In this document: one piece after another, positions 51,499 to 61,530 of the stretch | Layout: each line of letters begins with the position of its first letter | Position numbering within the stretch: position 1 is the stretch's first letter | Assembly (NCBI RefSeq): GCF_001613365.1 | Contig: NZ_BDCF01000014.1 | Span: 124,001 to 188,000, forward strand | Direction: 5' to 3' | Length of the DNA stretch: 64,000 nucleotides | Source of the DNA: Nocardia xishanensis NBRC 101358 | GTDB lineage: Bacteria; Actinomycetota; Actinomycetes; Mycobacteriales; Mycobacteriaceae | Made by a program: the position numbers and the translations under genes | The notes under the pieces: generated by a model | The model's input: only the letters and a program-made list of their open reading frames with translations | What the model was told of the DNA's origin: nothing | Database searches by the model: none

Positions 51499-52428
51499 AT
51501 GAACGCGACAACCAAGTTCGCCGGCTTCACCCTCGGACTCGCGGCGGTCTTCGGCATCGCGCTCGCGACCGGAGCGGCGCTCGGCCCGGAACCCGCCGAT
51601 ACCCCCGCCCACGACACCCCCGCGACCGGACCCGCGACCGGGTCCGGCACGGAGGAACCGCCCGGCGGTCTGCTGGTCACCTCCGGCGGCTACACCCTGA
51701 GCCTGGATACCCCGCAGACCGCAGCGGCCCCCAACACGCGGCTGCGGTTCCGCATCCTGGATCAGCAGGGCGCACCGGTCACCCGCTACGTCCGCAGCCA
51801 CGACAAGGACCTGCACCTGATCGTGGTCCGCCGGGACATGTCCGCCTTCCAGCACGTGCACCCGGTACTGGACGGCAAAGGCACCTGGAGCGTCCCCCTC
51901 GACCTCACCCGCGCGGGCGACTACCGCGTCTTCGCCGACTTCACTCCCGACGGCGGCGAGAACCTGACACTCGGAGCCGACCTGCGCGTCGCGGGCGCCT
52001 ACGACCCGCGGCCGCTGCCGGTCGCGGCGCGCACCGCCACGGTGAACGGCTATACCGTCAGCCTGGACGGCGCGATCACCCCGGGCCGGTCCGCCCAGGT
52101 GACGCTTTCGGTTAGCAAGGACGGCAAGCCGGTCACCGATTTGCAGCCCTACCTCGGCGCGTACGGCCACCTGGTCGCGCTGCGCGCCGCCGACCTCGCC
52201 TACCTGCACGTTCATCCGGAGGGCCACCCCGGCGACGGCGTCACGCCCGCGGGTCCCGGCATCACTTTCGCCATGACGGCGCCGAGCGCTGGCGACTACC
52301 GCCTGTTCCTCGATTTCCAGCACGAAGGGGTGGTGCGCACCGCCGAGTTCACGGTCTCGGTACCGTCGGGCGACGCGCAGACCGCAGAGCAGGCCGAGCA
52401 CGGCGCGAACACCGGCCACGGCCACTGA
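51499..52428 (+). CDS. Exported His-rich protein of the copper operon
   Basis: A 309-residue protein with an N-terminal membrane/signal segment (residues 8-29) and a Pro/Thr linker. Two similar beta-rich domains follow, each with a metal-type motif: [17 protein letters not shown] (first) and [22 protein letters not shown] (second), both followed by GDYR(V/L)F(A/L)DF. The tail ends in HGANTGHGH. The HxH and Met residues could bind copper outside the membrane (inference). GGAG lies five bases upstream of the ATG. It is co-transcribed with the CPx ATPase 31 bp downstream under the CsoR-like promoter, so a chaperone or buffering role for exported copper is plausible. Confidence 0.82.
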   Translation: MNATTKFAGFTLGLAAVFGIALATGAALGPEPADTPAHDTPATGPATGSGTEEPPGGLLVTSGGYTLSLDTPQTAAAPNTRLRFRILDQQGAPVTRYVRSHDKDLHLIVVRRDMSAFQHVHPVLDGKGTWSVPLDLTRAGDYRVFADFTPDGGENLTLGADLRVAGAYDPRPLPVAARTATVNGYTVSLDGAITPGRSAQVTLSVSKDGKPVTDLQPYLGAYGHLVALRAADLAYLHVHPEGHPGDGVTPAGPGITFAMTAPSAGDYRLFLDFQHEGVVRTAEFTVSVPSGDAQTAEQAEHGANTGHGH

Positions 52429-52459
52429 TCACCCCCTTGCCGCACAGAAAGGAATTCCG

Positions 52460-54793
52460 ATGACGACCACGACGCAATCACCTGCCACCGGCCAGGTCGA
52501 ATTGGTGATCGGCGGCATGACCTGCGCGTCGTGCGCCAACCGCATCGAGAAGAAGCTCAACAAGCTGGACGGCGTCACCGCCACCGTCAACTACGCGACC
52601 GAGAAGGCGCGGGTCGACTTCACCGGTGACATCTCCCCGGAGGACCTGATCGCCACCGTCGAGCAGGCCGGCTACACCGCCGCACTGCCCGCGCCGCAGG
52701 TTCCCGCCGCGGACGCGTCGGAAGACGCTGCCGCCGAGGCGGATCCGACCGCTGCCCTGCGGACCCGGCTGCTCGTCTCACTGGTGCTGACCGTTCCGGT
52801 GATCGCCATGGCGATGATCCCCGCTTTGCAGTTCACCAACTGGCAGTGGCTCTCGCTGACACTGGCCGCCCCGGTCGTGGTCTGGGGCGCGCTGCCGTTC
52901 CACCGCGCGGCATGGACCAACCTGTGGCACGGCACCGCCACCATGGACACCCTGGTGTCGATGGGCACCCTCGCCGCGCTCGGCTGGTCGCTGTACGCGC
53001 TGTTCTGGGGCACCGCGGGCACGCCGGGCATGACCCACCCGTTCGAGTTCACGATTTCGCGGATGGACGGCACCGGGAACATCTATCTGGAGGCCGCGGC
53101 GGGCGTCACCACGTTCATCCTGGCCGGGCGCTTCTTCGAGGCCAGGTCCAAGCGGCGGGCCGGTGCGGCATTGCGCGCCCTGCTCGAGCTCGGCGCCAAG
53201 GAAGTGTCGGTGGTTCGTCGCGGCGCGAGCGACGGGCCCGGAGGAGGCAGCGAGCGTAACCACGCAGGGCCCCGGGAGCGCCGCCATGGAGACCTCGTCG
53301 AGCGGCGGATTCCGATCGAACAGCTCGGTGTGGGTGACGAATTCGTGGTCCGCCCCGGCGAGAAGATCGCCACCGACGGCGTGATCGTCGAAGGTTCCTC
53401 CGCGGTCGACGCCTCGATGCTCACCGGCGAATCGGTGCCGGTCGAGGTCGGCAAGGACGACGCCGTGGTCGGCGCGACGGTCAACGTCGGCGGCAGGCTC
53501 GTGGTGCGCGCCACCAGGATCGGGGCCGACACCCAGCTCGCGCAGATGGCGAAGCTCGTCGAGGACGCGCAGACCGGCAAGGCGCAGGCGCAGCGGCTGG
53601 CCGACAAGATCTCCGGGATCTTCGTACCGGTGGTGATCGCGCTCGCGGTCGCGACGCTCGGATTCTGGCTCGGCACCGGCGGTTCCGTCGCGGCGGCGTT
53701 CACCGCCGCGGTCGCGGTGCTGATCATCGCCTGCCCGTGCGCCCTCGGCCTGGCCACCCCGACCGCGCTGATGGTCGGCACCGGACGCGGCGCGCAGCTC
53801 GGAATCCTGATCAAGGGTCCCGAAGTGCTCGAGTCGACCCGCCGGGTGGACACCGTCGTGCTGGACAAGACCGGCACCGTCACCACCGGCAAGATGACCC
53901 TGCTCGACGTGATCGCCGCCGACGGCGAGGACGTGGGCGAAGTACTGGCTCTGGCCGGGGCGCTGGAGGATTCGTCGGAGCACCCGATCGCGCAGGCGAT
54001 CGCCAAGGGCGCCCGCGAGAAGGTCGGCGAGCTCGCGCCGATCGAGGAGTTCGCCAATATCGAGGGTCTCGGTGTGCAGGGCGTGGTGGACGGGCACGCG
54101 GTGATCGTCGGCCGGGCCCGGCTGCTGGCCGACTGGTCGCAGCGCCTCGATGCCGAGCTGGAGCGGGCCATGCACGCGGCCGAATCCGAGGGCAAGACCG
54201 CGGTCGCGGTCGGCTGGGACGGCAAGGCGCGTGGCGTGCTCGTGGTGGCCGACGCGGTGAAACCGACCTCGGCCGAGGCGATCTCGCAGCTGAAGGCGCT
54301 CGGTCTCACCCCGATCATGCTGACCGGCGACAACAAGGCGGCGGCGAAGGCCATCGCCGATCAGGTCGGCATCGACGAGGTGATCGCCGAGGTGCTGCCG
54401 CAGGACAAGGTCGCGACCGTGGAGCGGTTGCAGTCCGAGGGCAAGGTGGTCGCGATGGTCGGCGACGGCGTCAACGACGCCGCGGCGCTGGCCAAGGCCG
54501 ATCTCGGTCTGGCCATGGGCACCGGCACCGACGTCGCCATCGAGGCGAGCGATCTGACCCTGGTGCGCGGCGACCTGCGCGCCGCCGCGGACGCGATCCG
54601 GTTGTCCCGCAAGACACTCGGCACCATCAAGGGCAACCTGTTCTGGGCCTTCGCCTACAACGTGGCCGCGATCCCGCTGGCCATGGCGGGCCTGCTCAAC
54701 CCGATGCTCGCCGGGGCGGCGATGGCGTTCTCCTCGGTGTTCGTCGTCAGCAACAGCCTGCGACTGCGCGGCTTCCGGTCCACCGCGCTGTAG
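52460..54793 (+). CDS. Copper-translocating P1B-type ATPase (CopA/CtpV-like)
   Basis: A 777-residue heavy-metal pump. An N-terminal metal-binding domain has GMTCASC (Cys22, Cys25). Then come eight membrane helices, an actuator domain with TGES, the CPC ion motif (Cys425-Pro-Cys427), the phosphorylation site DKTGTVT (Asp469), the HP dipeptide in SSEHPIAQA and the hinge [12 protein letters not shown]. The CPC type with N-terminal CxxC fits Cu(I) export. Unusual: a 27-residue hydrophilic insert (about 255-281, [16 protein letters not shown]...) interrupts the actuator domain between VSVVRR and [12 protein letters not shown]-type site before the ATG (AAAGGA). Same operon as the His-rich protein, with a CsoR-like operator. 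Confidence 0.95.
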   Translation: MTTTTQSPATGQVELVIGGMTCASCANRIEKKLNKLDGVTATVNYATEKARVDFTGDISPEDLIATVEQAGYTAALPAPQVPAADASEDAAAEADPTAALRTRLLVSLVLTVPVIAMAMIPALQFTNWQWLSLTLAAPVVVWGALPFHRAAWTNLWHGTATMDTLVSMGTLAALGWSLYALFWGTAGTPGMTHPFEFTISRMDGTGNIYLEAAAGVTTFILAGRFFEARSKRRAGAALRALLELGAKEVSVVRRGASDGPGGGSERNHAGPRERRHGDLVERRIPIEQLGVGDEFVVRPGEKIATDGVIVEGSSAVDASMLTGESVPVEVGKDDAVVGATVNVGGRLVVRATRIGADTQLAQMAKLVEDAQTGKAQAQRLADKISGIFVPVVIALAVATLGFWLGTGGSVAAAFTAAVAVLIIACPCALGLATPTALMVGTGRGAQLGILIKGPEVLESTRRVDTVVLDKTGTVTTGKMTLLDVIAADGEDVGEVLALAGALEDSSEHPIAQAIAKGAREKVGELAPIEEFANIEGLGVQGVVDGHAVIVGRARLLADWSQRLDAELERAMHAAESEGKTAVAVGWDGKARGVLVVADAVKPTSAEAISQLKALGLTPIMLTGDNKAAAKAIADQVGIDEVIAEVLPQDKVATVERLQSEGKVVAMVGDGVNDAAALAKADLGLAMGTGTDVAIEASDLTLVRGDLRAAADAIRLSRKTLGTIKGNLFWAFAYNVAAIPLAMAGLLNPMLAGAAMAFSSVFVVSNSLRLRGFRSTAL

Positions 54794-54824
54794 CGCGAAA
54801 CGAAACAGCGCTGTAGCGCGAAAC
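54785..54824. repeat. 17-bp direct repeat at the 3' end of the copper ATPase gene
   Basis: GCGCTGTAGCGCGAAAC occurs at 54785-54801 (including the TAG stop) and again at 54808-54824; part of it (GCGCGAAACC) recurs at 54831. Probably slippage duplication. Confidence 0.7.
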
Positions 54825-54845
54825 CCACCCGCGCGAAACCGATCA

Positions 54846-54879
54846 GGGCGGGGCGGCACCCCAAGGCCGTCCCGCCCTC
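54846..54879. terminator. Bidirectional hairpin terminator between copper ATPase and RibD-like genes
   Basis: AGGGCGGG-g-CGG (54846-54857) pairs with CCG-t-CCCGCCCT (54868-54879). Lies between convergent genes, 53 bp after one stop and 16 bp after the other. Confidence 0.7.
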
Positions 54880-54894
54880 GTCATGTGTGCAGGG

Positions 54895-55455
54895 TCAGTC
54901 GAACGAAGGACGCACCACGCTGTGGGCGGTGACCTTGTAGGTCGCCAGGATAACGCCGTTGCCCAGGACCTCGGAGTCGGCCAGCTCCATGGTGTCCTCG
55001 GCCTCGACGTCGTCGAACAGCCGCTGGCCCTTGCCGAGCAGCACCGGGTAGATCACCAGCCGGTACTCGTCGACGAGGTGGTTGGCGCGCAGCGTGTTGA
55101 TCAGGTTGCCGCTGCCGAAGACCAGCAGATTCCGCTCGGCGCGCAGCTTGGCCACGCCCTCGGCGACATCGCCCTCGATGCGGTCGGCATTCCATGCCAG
55201 CTCGGTGAGCGAGGTGGTGGCGACGTGCTTGGGCATGCTGTTCATCCGGACCTTGTACTCGCCCTCCTCGGGGTGGTCCGGCCAGGCCGCGGCGAAGCCC
55301 TCGTAGGTCGTGCGGCCGAGCAGCAGCGCGTCGGCGTCGAACACCTCGCGGCTCTTGAAGTTCGCGATGCTGTCGTTCCAGAACGGGAACGTCCAGGCGG
55401 GATTCTCGATGATCCCGTCGGCGGAAACGAATTCGGAGACGACGACCTTGCCCAT
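54895..55455 (-). CDS. RibD C-terminal-domain/dihydrofolate reductase-like protein
   Basis: A 186-residue single-domain reductase-fold protein: VVVSEFVSADGIIENP at the start, LLLGRTTYEGFAAAWP (the conserved GRxTYE block), NLLVFGSGNLINTLRAN and YRLVIYPVLLGKGQRLFD. Such stand-alone RibD-C proteins are common in actinobacteria; some are reductases of unknown substrates and few are true riboflavin or folate enzymes. The ATG at 55455 has GAGG seven bases upstream; the open frame to 55509 has no better start. Single gene between convergent copper ATPase and a divergent region. Confidence 0.88.
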   Translation of the reverse strand: MGKVVVSEFVSADGIIENPAWTFPFWNDSIANFKSREVFDADALLLGRTTYEGFAAAWPDHPEEGEYKVRMNSMPKHVATTSLTELAWNADRIEGDVAEGVAKLRAERNLLVFGSGNLINTLRANHLVDEYRLVIYPVLLGKGQRLFDDVEAEDTMELADSEVLGNGVILATYKVTAHSVVRPSFD

Positions 55456-55589
55456 TGTGTGACCTCGCTTGTCTGGCTGTGCCCGGAGCTTCCGGAGCAT
55501 CTCACACATGCAGACGGGACCGGCTCGCGAAACTCATCGCCGCGAAAAATCGCTCGCGGCAGCACCGTCGCCGCCGTACCGTGCTTGTC

Positions 55590-55694
55590 ATGTTCCGGCT
55601 CGCCATCGTCCTGGAGCCCGCGGTCGCGGGCGCGATGGCGGCTGCCATGGCAGCGGCGGCAGTGGCCGCGCTGTTCGACGGCGCCCGACGCTGA
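55590..55694 (+). CDS. Possible small Ala-rich hydrophobic protein
   Basis: A 34-residue frame, MFRLAIVLEPAVAGAMAAAM then AAAAVAALFDGARR. It could be a single membrane helix. No convincing ribosome binding site is seen (GTGCTTGTC precedes the ATG), and no family was recognised. It lies between the RibD-like gene start and the EF-Tu-like pseudogene. It could be a leader peptide for the downstream hairpin or simply non-coding. Confidence 0.3.
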   Translation: MFRLAIVLEPAVAGAMAAAMAAAAVAALFDGARR

Positions 55695-55712
55695 CCTTCC
55701 CCGGGATGTCCC

Positions 55713-55753
55713 GGGACCTCCGACGGGGAAGGTGCCCCCGTCGGAGAGGTCCC
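55713..55753 (+). promoter_or_regulatory. Long hairpin in the leader of the EF-Tu-like gene
   Basis: GGGACC-TCCGACGGGG (55713-55728) pairs with CCCCGTCGGA-ga-GGTCCC (55736-55753). The stem is 16 bp with a 2-nt bulge and begins 83 bp before the start codon of the EF-Tu-like gene. It is not followed by a T-run and may be a structured leader. Confidence 0.5.
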
Positions 55754-55795
55754 CAATGACATTCGGGCGCTCGCCCGGAAACCGAGGAACAACAC

Positions 55796-56738
55796 ATGTC
55801 GAAGCACAGCTACGTCCGCACCAAGCCGCACCTGAACATCGGCACCATGGGGCACGTCGACCACGGCAAGACCACGCTGACCGCCGCGATCACCAAGGTG
55901 CTCGCCGAGCGGGGCGGCGGCGCTTTCGTGCCGTTCGACCGAATCGACCGCCCCCGAAGAGGCCATGCGCGGCATCACGATCAACATCGCGCACGTCGAA
56001 TACGAGACGGCCACAAGGCATTACGCGCACGTCGACATGCCGGGGCACGCCGACTTCGTGAAGAACATGATCACCGGCGCGTCCCAGCTGGACGGCGCGA
56101 TCCTGGTGGTCTCCGCACAGGACGGCGTGATGCCGCAGACGGCCGAGCACGTGCTGCTGGCCAGGCAGGTCGGCGTCGAGCACATCGTGGTGGCGCTCAA
56201 CAAGGCCGACGCGGGCGACCCGGAACTGCTCGAGCTGATCGAGCTGGAGATCCGCGAACTGCTCACGGCCCAGAGCTATCCGGGCGACACCGCGCCGATC
56301 GTGCGGGTCTCCGGGCTGCGCGCGCTCGCGGGCGACGAGCGCTGGACGGCGGCGCTGCTCGAGCTGCTCGACGCGATCGACGCGCACGTGCCGATACCGG
56401 TGCGCTACACCGACGCGCCGTTCCTGCTTCCGGTGGAGAACGTCCTCACCATCACCGGGCGCGGAACGGTCGTCACCGGGGCGATCGAGCGCGGCCGGGT
56501 CCGGCTCGGTGACCGGGTCGAGCTGCTCGGTCTCGGCGGCGAGGTACTCACGACCGTGGTCACCGGCGTCGAAACATTCGGCAAGACCATGGAGTTCGCC
56601 GAGGCGGGCGACAATGTCGCGCTGCTGCTGCGCGGCGTGCAGCGCGGTCAGGTCCGCCGCGGCCAGGTGGTCGCCGCGCCGGGCAGCATCGCGGTGCGCA
56701 CCCGTTTCACCGCACCGGCGCACAGACCTCGCATATGA
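55796..56738 (+). pseudogene. Frameshifted, C-terminally truncated EF-Tu paralogue
   Basis: The start is normal (AGGA, then ATG at 55796): [43 protein letters not shown]. After GACCG at about 55950, in a CCCCC run, the frame changes; the EF-Tu sequence resumes as [20 protein letters not shown], then [19 protein letters not shown] (NKxD) and [12 protein letters not shown]. Joining the two needs a +1 or -2 shift. The protein then stops after [16 protein letters not shown], about 310 residues in all versus about 395, so most of domain III is missing. The stop lies five bases before a dispersed hairpin repeat. The sequence is more diverged from the canonical elongation factor than a housekeeping copy would be. 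It may be a decaying paralogue, or the shift may be a sequencing error in a homopolymer; the truncation would still remain. Confidence 0.8.
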
Positions 56739-56742
56739 CGTC

Positions 56743-56793
56743 GACGCTTCGCAGAGGCTGTACCGCCTGCGAGGCGTCAAGACGGGCTGCGAA
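56743..56793. repeat. Dispersed 3'-end hairpin repeat, copy D
   Basis: GACGCTTCGCAG (56743-56754) pairs with CTGCGAGGCGTC (56767-56778): 12 bp with one G-T wobble and a 12-nt loop. A third word CTGCGAA is at 56787-56793. It sits at the truncated end of the EF-Tu-like gene. Confidence 0.78.
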
Positions 56794-56881
56794 GACTGGC
56801 GTCGGCGGCGGGTGTTTTCGCGCTGGTCAGGCGGGTACGCAGGAAGGACGATGGGCTTCCACGGTCCGAGGAGTTGCGGGC

Positions 56882-58321
56882 ATGGAGTGGTTCACGGCGC
56901 CCGAATACTGGCAGGCCAGGCTGGTGTTCCAGCGTGGGTTGGCCGTGGTGTACCTGCTCGGCTTCCTCGGGGCTGCTCTGCAATTCCGCGCGCTGATCGG
57001 TGAGCACGGCATGCTGCCCGCGCCGCGGTTCCTGCGGCGGGTTTCGCCGCGACGGACGCCGAGCTTGTTCCACCTGCACTATTCGGACCGGTTCTTCGCG
57101 GGTGTCGCGTGGGCGGGGGTGGCGCTGGCGGCCGCGCTGGTCGCGGGGGTCGCGGATCTGGTGCCGCTGTGGGCGGCCATGGCGCTGTGGGCGGTGCTGT
57201 GGGGGCTGTACCTCTCGATCGTCAACGTCGGCCAGGTGTGGTACTCCTTCGGCTGGGAATCGCTGCTGCTCGAGACCGGTTTTCTCGCGATCTTCCTCGG
57301 CAACGACACCGTGGCTCCGCCGCTGCTCGTGCTGCTGCTGGCCCGCTGGCTGCTGTTCCGGGTGGAGTTCGGCGCCGGGCTGATCAAGATGCGCGGCGAC
57401 CCATGCTGGCGCGATCTGACCTGCCTCTACTACCACCACGAGACCCAGCCGATGCCGGGACCGCTCAGCTGGTTCTTCCATCACCTGCCGCGGCCGCTGC
57501 ACCGGGTGGAGGTGGCGGCCAATCACGTCGCCCAGCTGGTGGTGCCGTTCGGGTTGTTCACGCCGCAACCGGTGGCGAGCATCGCCGCCGCGCTGATCAT
57601 CGTGACCCAGCTGTGGCTGGTGCTCTCCGGCAACTTCGCCTGGCTGAACTGGCTGACGATCCTGCTCGCGGTCACGGCGCTGGACGGTTGGGTGTTCGGC
57701 CCGCTGCCCATCCCCGCGGCGCGGACGCTGCCGGAGCCACCGCTCTGGTTCGTGGGCGCGGTACTGGTCCTGACCGTGGCGACGGTCGGCATGAGCTACT
57801 GGCCGGTGCGCAACATGTGCTCCAGAAACCAGCGCATGAACACCTCGTTCAACCCGTACCACCTGGTCAACACCTACGGCGCCTTCGGCAGCATCGACCG
57901 GATACGCAACGAGGTGGTGATCGAAGGCACCGCGGACGCCCGCATCTCCGACGAGACCGTCTGGCGTGAATACGAATTCAAGGGCAAACCCGGTGACCCG
58001 CGCCACTGGCCGCGGCAGTTCGCGCCCTATCACCTGCGACTGGACTGGCTGATGTGGTTCGCCGCCATCTCACCGCGCTACGCGGCGTCCTGGCTGCTGC
58101 CTTTCGTCGTCCGTCTGCTCCAGAACGACCCGGCCACCCTGCGCCTGCTGCGCCGCTGCCCGTTTCCCGACAGTCCGCCCCGCTACATCCGCGCCCGCCT
58201 CTACGAGTACCACTACACCTCCCCGCGCGAACTCCGCCGCGATCGCACCTGCTGGCGCCGCGAACTCGTCGACGACTACCTCCCGCCGCTCTCCCTGCAC
58301 CAGGCCCGCGGCTTCGCCTGA
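56882..58321 (+). CDS. Lipase maturation factor-like membrane protein
   Basis: A 479-residue membrane protein. It starts WFTAPEYWQARLVFQRGLAV and has LHYSDRF, WESLLLETGFLAIFL, LLFRVEFGAGLIKMRGDPCWRDLTCLYYHHETQPMPGPLSWFFH (given here in pieces: LIKMRGDPCW, LTCLYYHHETQ), and a C-terminal VVIEGTADARISD, YEFKGKPGDP block, all as in LMF1-type proteins. Vertebrate LMF1 helps lipases fold in the ER; the bacterial role is unknown. About eight hydrophobic segments span residues 15-310. The ATG 56882 with GGAG ten bases upstream is chosen; frame extension to 56735 runs over the hairpin repeat. Stops three bases from the convergent anti-sigma gene. Confidence 0.85.
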   Translation: MEWFTAPEYWQARLVFQRGLAVVYLLGFLGAALQFRALIGEHGMLPAPRFLRRVSPRRTPSLFHLHYSDRFFAGVAWAGVALAAALVAGVADLVPLWAAMALWAVLWGLYLSIVNVGQVWYSFGWESLLLETGFLAIFLGNDTVAPPLLVLLLARWLLFRVEFGAGLIKMRGDPCWRDLTCLYYHHETQPMPGPLSWFFHHLPRPLHRVEVAANHVAQLVVPFGLFTPQPVASIAAALIIVTQLWLVLSGNFAWLNWLTILLAVTALDGWVFGPLPIPAARTLPEPPLWFVGAVLVLTVATVGMSYWPVRNMCSRNQRMNTSFNPYHLVNTYGAFGSIDRIRNEVVIEGTADARISDETVWREYEFKGKPGDPRHWPRQFAPYHLRLDWLMWFAAISPRYAASWLLPFVVRLLQNDPATLRLLRRCPFPDSPPRYIRARLYEYHYTSPRELRRDRTCWRRELVDDYLPPLSLHQARGFA

Positions 58322-58323
58322 CC

Positions 58324-58743
58324 TCAGGTGGCGGGCGGGATTCGCATCGCCACGGTGGTGCCGCTGTCTCCGGTGGTGATGCTCACCTCGGGAATCACCG
58401 CGCGAATGATCGCAAGACCTCGCCCCCGCACGGACGCCGTCCCTGGATCGGGGGGCTTCCAGCAGCCGCGATCGGCGACCGTGATGCGCAGGTCGCCATC
58501 CGAGTAGGAAGCGTGCACGCGCACGATGCCGCCGTCGCCGCGATGCCCGTGCTCGACCGCGTTGGCGCACGCCTCCCCGATCGCGAGCAACACATCGTAG
58601 CTACGGTCGGAGCCGATGCCGCACTGCTCCAGCCACTGCTGAACGGCGTGCCTGACCTCGGCCAATCGATCGGCGGTTGCCGGAAAGTCCAGCTCCAAAG
58701 GTCTCGGCGGCGTTCGGATCCGAAGCGAGCGCGACATTGTCAC
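58324..58743 (-). CDS. RsbW-like ATP-binding anti-sigma / serine kinase
   Basis: A 139-residue GHKL ATPase-fold protein. Motifs: LLAIGEACANAVEHGH (N box), ITVADRGCWKPPDP (G1 box) and GRGLAIIRAVIPEVSI (G2). Such small kinases bind sigma factors or phosphorylate STAS proteins in partner-switching networks. GTG 58743 (GGGAGG seven bases upstream) or ATG 58737 are both possible starts. It is divergent from a STAS-domain gene, and the REC-SpoIIE phosphatase nearby would complete the circuit. No sigma factor gene is in the window. Confidence 0.88.
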   Translation of the reverse strand: MTMSRSLRIRTPPRPLELDFPATADRLAEVRHAVQQWLEQCGIGSDRSYDVLLAIGEACANAVEHGHRGDGGIVRVHASYSDGDLRITVADRGCWKPPDPGTASVRGRGLAIIRAVIPEVSITTGDSGTTVAMRIPPAT

Positions 58744-59031
58744 CTCGATGCCTCCCTGCGGGGTCTCCCGACGGTCGACGACGTCCGTGCGACGTCGATG
58801 TCGATTGCCTACTCGCCCACAGCAATACCCATTCGATCACCGCGCAAGCGGAATTCGGCGCGGCCGGGCCATCGATGGTGTTGCCGGGCCCTTCGTTTCG
58901 CCGCCCGCGATTACGAATGTTCCGATCGGGTACGTTGACGAAAGGGATCGCCCACAGCCTCGCCGCCCTGCGTGACGGGGCTCGATGCTACCGAGGTGGA
59001 AAGTGCCGAATTGCGAGCTGGGAGGTCGGCG

Positions 59032-59406
59032 GTGAGCGGCGAGAGCGCGTCCAAGGTTCTCGACGTACGGGTGCGCGAGCACGACGGCGTCGATGTCGTT
59101 ACCGTGCACGGCGAGGTCGACATGGCGTCCGCGCCACAGCTGCAAGCCGCCCTGGAGGAAGCGCTCGAGCAAGCGCAGCGCGGCGGAAGGGCGCTGGTTG
59201 TCGACATGCTCGAGGTCGGCTTCCTCGGTTCGGCGGGGCTCAGCGTGCTGCTCGTCGCCTCGGACGCGCAGTCGCGACGGCTGCGCGTCGTCGCCTCCGA
59301 CGCGGTGCGCCGCCCGATCGAACTGACCGCGCTGGACGAGCTGCTTTTGGTGTTTCCCTCGCTCCACGCCGCGCTCGCCGCGGACGAGAGCAGCGCCGCG
59401 AGCTGA
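59032..59406 (+). CDS. STAS-domain anti-sigma factor antagonist
   Basis: A 124-residue protein with a complete STAS domain: VLDVRVREHDGVDVVTVHGE, VDMASAPQLQAALEEAL, VDMLEVGFLGSAGLSVLLVA (the Ser of GSAG is the usual phosphosite) and FPSLHAALAADE. GTG 59032 with GGGAGG six bases upstream is chosen; a GTG at 58972 would add 20 residues. It is expected to be phosphorylated by an RsbW-like kinase and reactivated by a PP2C phosphatase; candidates for both are adjacent. Confidence 0.9.
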   Translation: MSGESASKVLDVRVREHDGVDVVTVHGEVDMASAPQLQAALEEALEQAQRGGRALVVDMLEVGFLGSAGLSVLLVASDAQSRRLRVVASDAVRRPIELTALDELLLVFPSLHAALAADESSAAS

Positions 59407-59412
59407 CCGCGC

Positions 59413-59429
59413 CCGGCAGGCGCTGCCGG
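59413..59429 (+). terminator. Short hairpin after the STAS gene
   Basis: CCGGCAG-GCG-CTGCCGG, 7-bp stem, seven bases after the stop. No T-run. Confidence 0.4.
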
Positions 59430-59479
59430 ACGAAGTCCGTCGAACGCCCGCATGGCCGGAGCGAGAGGCGGAGGTACGC

Positions 59480-59919
59480 CTAGCTCTGCCGCGGCAAACG
59501 GACCACCTGCACGAAGAACTCGTCGATCTGCTTGATCGCGGCCACGAACTGGTCGAGATCCACCGGCTTGGTCACGTACGCGTTGGCGTGCAGCTTGTAA
59601 CTGCGCAGGATGTCCTCTTCGGCGGCTGACGTGGTCAGCACCACGACCGGAATGTGGGTCAGCTCCGGATCGGCCTTGATCTTCTCCAGCACCTGCCTGC
59701 CGTCGTACTTCGGCAGGTTCAGGTCGAGCAGGATCAGATCGGGGCGCGGCGCGTCCGCGTACTCGCCCTGCCGGTACAGGAAGTCGAGCGCCTCCTGCCC
59801 GTCGTGCGCGACGTGCAGCGTGTTGCCGATCTTGTTGTCCTCGAACGCCTCACGCGTCATCAATTCGTCGCCGGGATCGTCCTCGACGAGCAGGATATCG
59901 ATCGGCTGGCCGGGAACGG

Positions 59920-59923
<4 letters not shown>
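59480..59923 (-). CDS. Stand-alone response regulator (Rcp1-like)
   Basis: A 147-residue single receiver domain. Phosphorylation site: [13 protein letters not shown] (Asp67), acidic pocket LLVEDD (Asp15, Asp16), TTSAAEED and the KPVDLDQF lysine. No output domain, like regulators that act by protein binding (cyanobacterial Rcp1 type). Its ATG overlaps the TGA of the histidine kinase gene (ATGA), so it is the likely phosphate acceptor of that kinase. Confidence 0.93.

Positions 59924-61526
<1,603 letters not shown>

Positions 61527-61530
<4 letters not shown>

Noticed and set aside
52778..54859. 693-codon minus-strand frame
   Set aside because: Antisense to the copper ATPase, His/Arg/Gly-rich with no motifs.
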